DNA of 10,990 bases, from contig JAGODA010000081.1 of assembly GCA_017998475.1 (NCBI GenBank), positions 1-10,990 of the forward strand. Reading direction: 5' to 3'. Shown here one piece after another: positions 1 through 8,352 of the stretch. The notes below the pieces were generated by a model that worked only from the letters and a program-made list of their open reading frames with translations, did not search any database and was not told where the DNA came from. Numbering within the stretch: position 1 is the stretch's first letter; every line of letters starts with the position of its first letter. Both the position numbers and the translations under genes were made by a program. Source of the stretch: Spirochaetota bacterium (lineage in GTDB: Bacteria > Spirochaetota > UBA4802 > UBA5368).

Positions 1-38
1 CCATTATTATGTTGTAAGTGTTTCCCTTACATCGCCGA

Positions 39-62
39 CCGCGGCGCCCACATGCGCCGCGG
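39..62 (-). terminator. GC-rich hairpin after clpB, possible terminator
   Basis: A perfect 9-bp inverted repeat (CCGCGGCGC at 39-47, GCGCCGCGG at 54-62) with a 6-nt loop lies 9 nt past the clpB stop codon. Its place directly after the gene suggests a transcription terminator or a 3'-end stabiliser. No run of U follows in the leftward transcript, so it is not a classical intrinsic terminator. A second weaker repeat (TGTAAG 13-18, CTTACA 26-31) lies further downstream. Confidence 0.45.
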
Positions 63-71
63 CCCGGAATG

Positions 72-2651
<2,580 letters not shown>

Positions 2652-2658
2652 ATGTACA

Positions 2659-2664
2659 TCCTCC
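2659..2664 (-). promoter_or_regulatory. clpB ribosome binding site
   Basis: GGAGGA on the minus strand, 7 nt before the ATG at 2651. It decides the clpB start in favour of this ATG over the ATG two codons inside. Confidence 0.8.
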
Positions 2665-2672
2665 AGACAAAA

Positions 2673-2792
2673 TTACACACTGGACAGGCGTTCGGACCGC
2701 GACCTTCGCGGGGATACCGGATGGTATACTGCAAGCACACTGTGGAAGGCGTACGGCTTTCTGTTTATTCTTGTTCCTCCCGTCGGACGCAC
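2673..2792 (-). CDS. Possible 39-residue leader peptide upstream of clpB
   Basis: A GTG at 2790-2792 opens a 39-codon frame ending in TAA at 2673-2675, 21 nt before clpB. A full GGAGGA (2798-2803) sits 5 nt upstream, and the start lies about 20 nt after the transcription start predicted from the promoter at 2820-2848. The product would be small and strongly basic (seven Arg, one Lys, one Glu), beginning MRPTGGTRINRK. It has no membrane segment and I do not recognise a family. It could be a leader peptide coupled to clpB translation, a small stress protein, or chance: the same frame stays open further upstream, as GC-rich frames often do. The spacing of promoter, Shine-Dalgarno, start and clpB favours translation, but nothing proves it. 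Confidence 0.35.
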   Translation of the reverse strand: MRPTGGTRINRKPYAFHSVLAVYHPVSPRRSRSERLSSV

Positions 2793-2819
2793 GGCTTTCC
2801 TCCGGGTATAATCGTTAAT

Positions 2820-2848
2820 AATATATCGATCGAACATACATTCGTCAA
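2820..2848 (-). promoter_or_regulatory. Sigma70-type promoter for clpB
   Basis: On the minus strand, TTGACG (2843-2848) is followed by exactly 17 nt and TATATT (2820-2825). Transcription would start near 2813, giving a leader of about 160 nt before clpB. I found no CIRCE repeat (TTAGCACTC-N9-GAGTGCTAA) and no sigma32-type CTTGAA/CCCCAT pair, so heat control, if any, must act another way. Confidence 0.65.
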
Positions 2849-3106
2849 GAGGTTGGGGGTGATCGTCCGGATTTTTATGGGTAAATCCCTTTAGTCTCCG
2901 ACCTGCCCGGCGCGGCGATCTATTCTTGAGCGCGGTCACCGTATTCCGTGTTTCGCCGTGGCGGGAAAACGGCACGCGGGTTTCCTGTCGGGTTATACGG
3001 ATCACAATTAGCGTTTGACATATACGACGCGTTTACCATCCTTTTCTCTAATAAAAACCACCCGATGACGACGGCTGTATACTCCATTCAGCCGGGGAGC
3101 TACTCC
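2849..3106. other. Divergent intergenic region, upstream part of CoA-ligase gene
   Basis: This is the rest of the spacer between clpB and the plus-strand CoA-ligase gene. It holds a perfect TTGACA on the plus strand at 3015-3020, but no good -10 hexamer lies 16-18 nt after it (position 3038 reads ATCCTT). A TAATAA at 3049-3054 is too far away. The promoter of the CoA-ligase gene is therefore not settled. The reading frame stays open upstream to 2948 without a ribosome binding site, so I treat this stretch as non-coding. Confidence 0.4.
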
Positions 3107-4597
3107 ATGACCAGGACCGGCAGCCACGTTCAAACCATCGAAAGAATTCTCAACCCGCGGAGGGTCGCCGTCGTCGGTGTAACGTCGAGCGGCTTCGGAT
3201 TCGGCAGCGGAATACTCGCCTCGCTGCTCAGCATCGGCTTTGAGGGCGAGCTGTTTCCTGTCAACCCGAAAGGGGGATCCATTTACGGACTCGATATCCG
3301 TCCTAGCGTGGACGACATCCCCGGCGATATAGACTTCGCCATAATCGCCCTTCCCGCCCACCTCGTCCCCGACGCGCTGGAAGCGTGCGGGCGCAAGGGA
3401 GCCGCGGGGGCGGAGATCCTGTCCGCCGGATTCAGGGAATCGGGCACCGCTGAGGGGATCGCCCTGGAGGAACGGGTACGCCAGATCGCCCGCGGCGGCA
3501 TACGGGTGATCGGCCCGAACTGTTTCGGCGTATACTCCCCCCGGAGCGGACTTACGCTTCTGCCGGGGCCCTCGCTTTCGCGAGACGAGGGCCATTTCGC
3601 CTTCCTCTCCCAGAGCGGCGGGCACACCATCGATATAGCCCACATGGGCACATGGCACGGTATCGGCTTCAGGGCGGCGATCAGCTTCGGCAACGGAGCC
3701 GACCTGCGCGAAACCGAACTCCTCGAACATTTCGCGGACGATACCGGAACGCGTGTGATCGGGATGTACCTTGAGGGAGTCGACGACGGACGCCGGTTCT
3801 TCATCTCCCTTAAAAACGCCTGCGCGCGCAAACCGGTCATCGTCTATAAAGGCGGCCTCTCGGAAGCCGGCGGAAAGGCCGTCGCCAGCCACACCGCCTC
3901 CCTGGGAGGATCCCGCGTTATATGGAATTCTCTGCTCAAACAGTGCAACGCCGTCAGCGTCGACTCCATCCCGGCGATGGCCGACGCGGCCCTCGCCTTC
4001 TCCATGCTGCCCCCGAGGCCGTATCGCGGCATCAGTATGATCGGCGGGGGAGGCGCCCTCGGCGTCGCCGCTGCCGACGCGGCCGACGCCTACGGGATGG
4101 AGCTCCCCGCGCTTGACGCGCGCACACAGGAGGCGATAATGGACCTGCTTCCAAGGCCGGGCTCCAGCGCCGCGAACCCGGTTGACGTGGCGAATCCGTA
4201 CGTGTCGGCGGAGGTTATCCGGAAGGTGCTGTTTCTGGCCGCGGAGGACGAGCGCGTGGATATCCAGCTGCTGGTGCAGCTTCTTTACCACTACAAGGCG
4301 GCGCTCGGAATGTTCGGCAACCCGCCGCTGGCGGACATCGTGCCGGTGGAGGCGCTCGCCGACGCCGCGCGTGAGGTTTTCGAGGCCACGGGCAAGCCGG
4401 TGATCGCGGTGCTTCCCAATCCCCTGCGGGACGCCGGTTCGATGGAGGTGGAGAGCCTTATGCGCGACGCCAGGCGGGCGTTCCTCGCACGGGGAGTTCC
4501 CGTATTCGACGACCTCGGATCGGCGGTCCGATCGACAGGCTGCGTTTCGCGCTATGTCGCGGTGAGGGAACGGCGCGAATCGGCCGTCAGTCCCTGA
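3107..4597 (+). CDS. ADP-forming acyl-CoA synthetase, stand-alone alpha-type subunit
   Basis: Homologue of the alpha subunit of NDP-forming acyl-CoA synthetases (acyl-CoA + ADP + Pi to acid + CoA + ATP, reversible). The 496 residues show a CoA-binding Rossmann domain (about 14-140: VAVVG at 20-24, FPVNPKG at 50-56, GPNCFG at 136-141), a succinyl-CoA-ligase-like domain with SQSGG (168-172), and the segment SHTASLGG (261-268). His262 there fits the phosphorylated histidine of the family. A third alpha/beta domain runs to about 470. The ATP-grasp beta domain is absent, so a partner must be encoded elsewhere. The ATG at 3107 has GGGGAG 7 nt upstream (3094-3099) and starts just before the family homology; ATGs at 3065 and 2948 lack a ribosome binding site. 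It overlaps the convergent VWA gene by 11 nt. The substrate acid cannot be told from sequence. Confidence 0.85.
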   Translation: MTRTGSHVQTIERILNPRRVAVVGVTSSGFGFGSGILASLLSIGFEGELFPVNPKGGSIYGLDIRPSVDDIPGDIDFAIIALPAHLVPDALEACGRKGAAGAEILSAGFRESGTAEGIALEERVRQIARGGIRVIGPNCFGVYSPRSGLTLLPGPSLSRDEGHFAFLSQSGGHTIDIAHMGTWHGIGFRAAISFGNGADLRETELLEHFADDTGTRVIGMYLEGVDDGRRFFISLKNACARKPVIVYKGGLSEAGGKAVASHTASLGGSRVIWNSLLKQCNAVSVDSIPAMADAALAFSMLPPRPYRGISMIGGGGALGVAAADAADAYGMELPALDARTQEAIMDLLPRPGSSAANPVDVANPYVSAEVIRKVLFLAAEDERVDIQLLVQLLYHYKAALGMFGNPPLADIVPVEALADAAREVFEATGKPVIAVLPNPLRDAGSMEVESLMRDARRAFLARGVPVFDDLGSAVRSTGCVSRYVAVRERRESAVSP

Positions 4598-6257
4598 CGT
4601 CCACACCGTCCCTCAGACGCTCGACCCTTTCAACCCGTACGCGGATGAACCAGACCGGCGGACTCAACAGGCCGTTTGACGTGTAGTGCGAGGGCTTTTC
4701 CATGATCTCCCTGAGGGCGGCGGTGGCAAGGGCGGGCACCTGCTCGGGCTCGATGCCGGTAATAATGGAGCGCGGACTGAAGTCGAACCCGTACGGCTCG
4801 TCCGGCTTGATCCTTACAATTACCCCGAGGGTGATGTAGCGGCCCGCCGCGGACTGCTTCTCGAAATATCCGACCTGGGCCGCGTCGGCCAGGCGCATCC
4901 AGATCGAAAGCCGCTCGTCGGCTACGAGCGCTTTCGCGACCGCGCGATCCGCGCCCGTCCTGGCCAGGGAGGCGGCGTGGATCTCCCCGATCTGCCCGAG
5001 CAGATCATCGACATTGCTTTCAAGCCGTTCCCTGTTTATGATCCTGACACCGGCGATATCGGCGTACCGCTCGCCCATGGTATAGGGAGTGACGTCGTGC
5101 CGTTTTTCGTCGTAAAAAAGCTCCGACAGAAAGCTCTTCGGCCGAAGGAGTCTTCCCCCTGCTCCCTCGACGAACAGACCGCTCTTCCACTGGCCGTCGA
5201 AGGCGCGCGCGTGGAACAGCCGGCCGGACTGCATGAACACATCGACCGCCTTTCCTTCCGCGTCGTACACGCGCTGCCGGTACGCGGCCGGAAGGGATCT
5301 GCCCCTTCCGCTAATCGCCATCTGCCTCATGGCCTCCGCCTCGTCGCGTCCTATGCGACCGAGCGGTATCGTATATATCGCGATACCCTTCTTCCTGGCC
5401 TTGAGCGCCATGCGCTCGGCGGCGGCGACATCGCGCGCCGGCGAATTCGACACGACGATCAGCGCGCGGGCGGCTCCGTCACGCCAGGGTACGGCATCGA
5501 CGGCATGGGCGAGCGCCTTCCCGAGCGCCGCCGGTCCGGAGGCGCCCGCGGGCTTCATGGCGGCAAGTTCCTGCCTGAGCGAGAGCGGGGAGGTCAGGGC
5601 GCGGGCCCCCTTCGGAGCGTCCCTGCGGTCGGAAAAAGGGGTGAGGTAGATCCGAAGCGAGGAGTCCCAGTCGCCGGACAGGGCGGAGGCAAGCGCCTCG
5701 ATCCCGCGTTTGACCGACTCCCATTCGCCGGAGATGGCGTACGAGGCATCGACGACTACCGCGGCGTCGACGGCCGGCGCGGCGGCGCCTGGCACGGTGC
5801 GGTCCGGGTAGGTTACGAAAACGCCGCGCACGTCCCTTTCGGCCAGCGAGAAAAGGGTTTCCGCGCGTACGCGCTCTCGCGCGACGACCCTTCCCTGCGC
5901 CGTGGAATACAACACGCTTTCCGAAATATAGATGCCCCCGGCCCTGGACAGCGTCCCCGTCAGGATGAGGTCTATGTAGCGGCCGCGCCCGAGGGCGTCA
6001 AGGGATTCGGCGCTCAACGTCCGGCGGGGATCGATCGAAAAGCTCCGCATGTCGATCTCGAGCTCGCGAGGGGAATAGGGCCTCATGCCCTTCTTGAGAA
6101 ACAGCGTCAGGCCGAGGAGCTTCGCGTACTCGTCTCCCGTCTGTTCGCCGAAACCGTCCGAGGAATTTTCGACCCGGTAGGGGATCACGGCGATCTCGGC
6201 GGCCTCCAGGGAGACCGCAAGGAATAAAAACGCCAGCACTGCCGCAATCCATCTCAT
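4587..6257 (-). CDS. Secreted protein with a von Willebrand factor A-like domain
   Basis: 556 residues starting with a clear signal peptide (MRWIAAVLAFLFLAVSLEAA, cleavage near 19-20), so it is exported, probably to the periplasm. Residues 21-155 form an alpha/beta region starting EIAVIPYRVEN, which resembles the N-terminal domain of TolB-like proteins. Residues about 164-320 look like a VWA fold: hydrophobic strand then DASYA (170-174), a central strand ALIVVS (265-270) and a strand GIAIYTIPLG (291-300). The metal site is degraded: DxSxS reads D170-A-S172-Y-A174, no Thr stands in the second loop (GASGPAALGKAL, 238-249), and no Asp follows the strand at 265-270. The C-terminal 240 residues match nothing I recognise. 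The start has GGAGG 7 nt upstream (6265-6269). It lies 64 nt behind the rhomboid gene and is probably co-transcribed with it. Function unknown; binding of a protein partner is likely. Confidence 0.7.
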   Translation of the reverse strand: MRWIAAVLAFLFLAVSLEAAEIAVIPYRVENSSDGFGEQTGDEYAKLLGLTLFLKKGMRPYSPRELEIDMRSFSIDPRRTLSAESLDALGRGRYIDLILTGTLSRAGGIYISESVLYSTAQGRVVARERVRAETLFSLAERDVRGVFVTYPDRTVPGAAAPAVDAAVVVDASYAISGEWESVKRGIEALASALSGDWDSSLRIYLTPFSDRRDAPKGARALTSPLSLRQELAAMKPAGASGPAALGKALAHAVDAVPWRDGAARALIVVSNSPARDVAAAERMALKARKKGIAIYTIPLGRIGRDEAEAMRQMAISGRGRSLPAAYRQRVYDAEGKAVDVFMQSGRLFHARAFDGQWKSGLFVEGAGGRLLRPKSFLSELFYDEKRHDVTPYTMGERYADIAGVRIINRERLESNVDDLLGQIGEIHAASLARTGADRAVAKALVADERLSIWMRLADAAQVGYFEKQSAAGRYITLGVIVRIKPDEPYGFDFSPRSIITGIEPEQVPALATAALREIMEKPSHYTSNGLLSPPVWFIRVRVERVERLRDGVDVRD

Positions 6258-6291
6258 CGCTTTGCCTCCGCCAGACGATTGAGCACGCCGC

Positions 6292-6307
6292 GCGCGGAAG
6301 ACCGCGC
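6292..6307 (-). repeat. Intercistronic GC hairpin between rhomboid and VWA genes
   Basis: GCGCGG (6292-6297), AAGA loop, CCGCGC (6302-6307): a perfect 6-bp stem with a 4-nt loop in the 64-nt gap between the two leftward genes. No U-run follows, so full termination is unlikely. It may slow transcription or protect an mRNA end, or be chance in very GC-rich DNA. Confidence 0.35.
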
Positions 6308-6321
6308 CGCGCCGGCGGCGA

Positions 6322-6954
6322 TCAATCGACGGTGAACAGTTTGAAAAGCAACGCCCCCGCGATAAAGCCGGCGATATGGCTTATCCACGCGATACCATCC
6401 GATCCGCCCAAAAGACCCGACAGCTGGAGAAAGAACCAGATGGGCAGAAACATGAACGCCCTCATGCGGAGCGTGAAGAAAAGCATCCATACGTGAATTC
6501 GCGCCAGGGGGAACATGAACAGGTACGCGCCGAGCACCCCCGACACGGCGCCCGAGGCCCCGACCAGGGGAACGTCCTCTCCGGGCGACTGCGCGGCGAA
6601 GGCGAGCGCCGCGACGATTCCCGTTATCAGATAAAAGACGAGGTACCGTCCGCGGGTCATGCGGTCCTCGACATTGTTGCCGAATATCCACAGGAAAAGC
6701 ATGTTGAAGCCGAGGTGGGAAACGCCGCCGTGGCAGAACATGTACGATACGAGGGTGTAAAGGGCGACGGCTCCGGGTGCCTCGGCGCTTCCCCCCAGAA
6801 ACGCCGGGCTAAAGGCGAAACGCGAAGTGACCGCCTCGAAGCCTCCCGGACCGAACACCTGGAAAACGAACGCCGCGCAATTGGCGATCACCAGCAGAAA
6901 GCTGACGACCGCGAAGCGCGCGGTCGGGTTTTCGTCCTTATACGGTATGAACAC
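6322..6954 (-). CDS. Rhomboid family intramembrane serine protease
   Basis: Integral membrane protease that cuts substrates within or near the membrane. The 210 residues hold six likely membrane helices and all family marks: the loop/helix motif H75-GGVS-H80-LGF-N84, catalytic serine in GASG (Ser134), and partner histidine in WISHIAGF (His193), giving the Ser-His dyad. A conserved-looking WIFGNNVEDR (89-98) follows helix 2. This is the compact form without extra N- or C-terminal domains. The start codon is GTG (6952-6954). MFIPYKDENP is typical of bacterial rhomboid starts, which supports it although no Shine-Dalgarno is visible. The gene stands 72 nt behind the GlgD-like gene and 64 nt before the secreted VWA gene, probably in one transcript. 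Substrates cannot be told from sequence. Confidence 0.93.
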   Translation of the reverse strand: MFIPYKDENPTARFAVVSFLLVIANCAAFVFQVFGPGGFEAVTSRFAFSPAFLGGSAEAPGAVALYTLVSYMFCHGGVSHLGFNMLFLWIFGNNVEDRMTRGRYLVFYLITGIVAALAFAAQSPGEDVPLVGASGAVSGVLGAYLFMFPLARIHVWMLFFTLRMRAFMFLPIWFFLQLSGLLGGSDGIAWISHIAGFIAGALLFKLFTVD

Positions 6955-6963
6955 GGGGCGTTA

Positions 6964-6992
6964 CCGATACCGTCGATATCGGCGGCCGATAT
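6964..6992 (-). repeat. Overlapping inverted repeats before the rhomboid start
   Basis: Three half-sites lie in the gap between the GlgD-like and rhomboid genes: CCGATA (6964-6969), ATATCGG (6976-6982) and CCGATAT (6986-6992). The middle one can pair with either neighbour (6 bp with a 7-nt loop, or 7 bp with a 3-nt loop), so two exclusive hairpins are possible 10-38 nt before the rhomboid GTG. No U-run follows. This could be a regulatory structure or a dyad site for a DNA-binding protein. Confidence 0.4.
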
Positions 6993-7026
6993 GCCGCGTC
7001 ACGGAGCGGAAGCGTCCGGAATCGAT

Positions 7027-8199
7027 TCATTTTATTATGGAAAGACCATCGTAGAGATATTTGCTTTTCGAGAAAAACTCGTCCCCCTTTCCCGAAGAAA
7101 CATAGCAGGCACCGCCGATCCGCGCGCCGTCGGGTATGCGCAAGTCCTTGCCTATCAGCGTGATGCTCTGGAAGATGGATCTGGGGAAATCCTTGCTCTT
7201 CAGCTGTTCGTGCTCCGAGCCAACGTGGCAGCGGCTTCCAATCGTAAAGCGGTTTTCGGCGGGCGTGTCCTTTTTCGGAGGGGTCCGTTCGTCGATTACG
7301 GATTTCACGACATTCGCCCCCGCGCCTATGGCGTTATACGGAAGAATTATGGAGTCCTTCACCGTGGCCTTTTCGTCGATCTCGACCCCGGGAAAGATGA
7401 TAGAGTTCTGCACCGTCCCCCTGATAACGCAGTTGTCGCTGATGAACGAACCCGCGACCCGCGCGTGTTTTCCGAGGAACGCGAACCCCTCGCCCGGAAT
7501 GAATCCCTTCATGACCGGATCTCCGAAAACCCTGGAGAAGAGGTCCCGGCTCTTCATAAGGGCCATGTTGAACCGGTAATAGTCCGGTATGGTCTTGATG
7601 GGCCAGTAATGGGCGCTCATCACCTCGCGCCGTATCCCCCTGTTTATGAGCGCGTTGATGATCATCTCGAAGAGGTTTGGCGCGTGCCGCCCCTCGTCCA
7701 TCGCCTCGTTGATGACCGATAGAAGGCTTTTCTGGTTCGTGATGAGAATGGTATAGGCCATCGACTCCCTGCTCGAGGTCTTCATGCTGAAGAGCATCGC
7801 CCCGGCTTTCTTCTTTTTCTTGTACTTCGCGATAAGCTCGGCGAAGTCGATGATCGAGGGATTGTCACCGTTGTAGATTATGTAGTAGTCGGTGTTGCTG
7901 TCCATCACCAGGTTGTAGCAGAATTTGACGTCCGAATAATCGCGCGAGACCACCTTGATTGCCGGAAACTTCCTGTCTTTAAAAGGGCCGTAGTTCTCCA
8001 CATAGGACGCGAGGCCGTCCTCGTAGTTGTTATAAATGATGGTGTGACGAGCGCCCGACGATGCGGAGTTCCGAATGGTGAAATCGACGACGCGGAAACG
8101 CCCGCCGAAGGGCAGCAGGTATTTCGAGCGGTCTTCCGCCAGCGATAGAAGCGAGTCGTCTCTGGTTCCGGGATAAGAAATGATGGTGAAATCGTCCAT
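7027..8199 (-). CDS. GlgD-like glucose-1-phosphate adenylyltransferase homologue
   Basis: 390 residues with the architecture of ADP-glucose pyrophosphorylase (GlgC/GlgD): an N-terminal nucleotidyltransferase-like domain and a C-terminal left-handed beta-helix (about 245-370, with repeats such as SFISDNCVIRGTVQNSIIFPG). The segment LLPFGGRFRVVDFTIRN (28-44) matches the conserved PFGGxxRxIDF block. NGD at 110-112 lies where GlgC has its SGD motif. The glycine-rich GGxGTRL loop that binds the nucleotide is missing: the N-terminus reads SYPGTRDDSLLSLAEDRSK (8-26). This makes it more like GlgD, which in Firmicutes mainly modulates GlgC, than a full catalytic subunit. No glgC, glgA or glgB lies in the window. 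The ATG at 8199 has only a weak AGGG at 8205-8208. It is first in a leftward group with the rhomboid and VWA genes. It could be a related NDP-sugar enzyme of other specificity. Confidence 0.8.
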   Translation of the reverse strand: MDDFTIISYPGTRDDSLLSLAEDRSKYLLPFGGRFRVVDFTIRNSASSGARHTIIYNNYEDGLASYVENYGPFKDRKFPAIKVVSRDYSDVKFCYNLVMDSNTDYYIIYNGDNPSIIDFAELIAKYKKKKKAGAMLFSMKTSSRESMAYTILITNQKSLLSVINEAMDEGRHAPNLFEMIINALINRGIRREVMSAHYWPIKTIPDYYRFNMALMKSRDLFSRVFGDPVMKGFIPGEGFAFLGKHARVAGSFISDNCVIRGTVQNSIIFPGVEIDEKATVKDSIILPYNAIGAGANVVKSVIDERTPPKKDTPAENRFTIGSRCHVGSEHEQLKSKDFPRSIFQSITLIGKDLRIPDGARIGGACYVSSGKGDEFFSKSKYLYDGLSIIK

Positions 8200-8243
8200 A
8201 ATGCCCTGTGCCGGGAACGGCGCCGGTGACGTGATGGGTGCTA

Positions 8244-8271
8244 TTTATAAAAGCTCGGGATTAAAAAGCAA
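8244..8271 (-). promoter_or_regulatory. Candidate promoter for the GlgD-like gene
   Basis: On the minus strand TTGCTT (8266-8271) is followed by 16 nt and TATAAA (8244-8249), in an AT-rich island unlike the GC-rich surroundings. The leader to the ATG at 8199 would be about 35-40 nt. The -35 matches consensus only at TTG. It would also serve the rhomboid and VWA genes if they are co-transcribed. Confidence 0.5.
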
Positions 8272-8352
8272 TTAAAAAACCCGAAGCGACGAACACATAC
8301 CGATACGCGAAAAATAGTTTGCTTTTACCGTCCGCCCGTGCGAGAAACCGCG

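Noticed and set aside
2807..2812. TATAAT on the plus strand upstream of the CoA-ligase gene
   Set aside because: The hexamer 17 nt upstream (CGGACG) does not resemble a -35, and the transcript would carry a leader of nearly 300 nt. It overlaps the region downstream of the better minus-strand clpB promoter.
2948..3106. Upstream extension of the CoA-ligase frame to 2948 or 3065
   Set aside because: No Shine-Dalgarno at either ATG and no family homology in the extra residues. The ATG at 3107 has GGGGAG at good spacing and sits right before the CoA-binding domain.
3567..3593. 8-bp inverted repeat (GGCCCTCG / CGAGGGCC) with an 11-nt gap
   Set aside because: It lies inside the CoA-ligase coding region and repeats of this size are expected by chance in 11 kb of GC-rich sequence.
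3008..4606. 532-codon open frame on the minus strand opposite the CoA-ligase gene, and similar long antisense frames at 4686-6227, 8842-9897, 18-962 and 6376-7722
   Set aside because: These are shadows of real genes in GC-rich DNA: low-complexity, Arg/Gly/Pro-rich products with no family motif and no ribosome binding site, while the opposite strand carries clear homologues.
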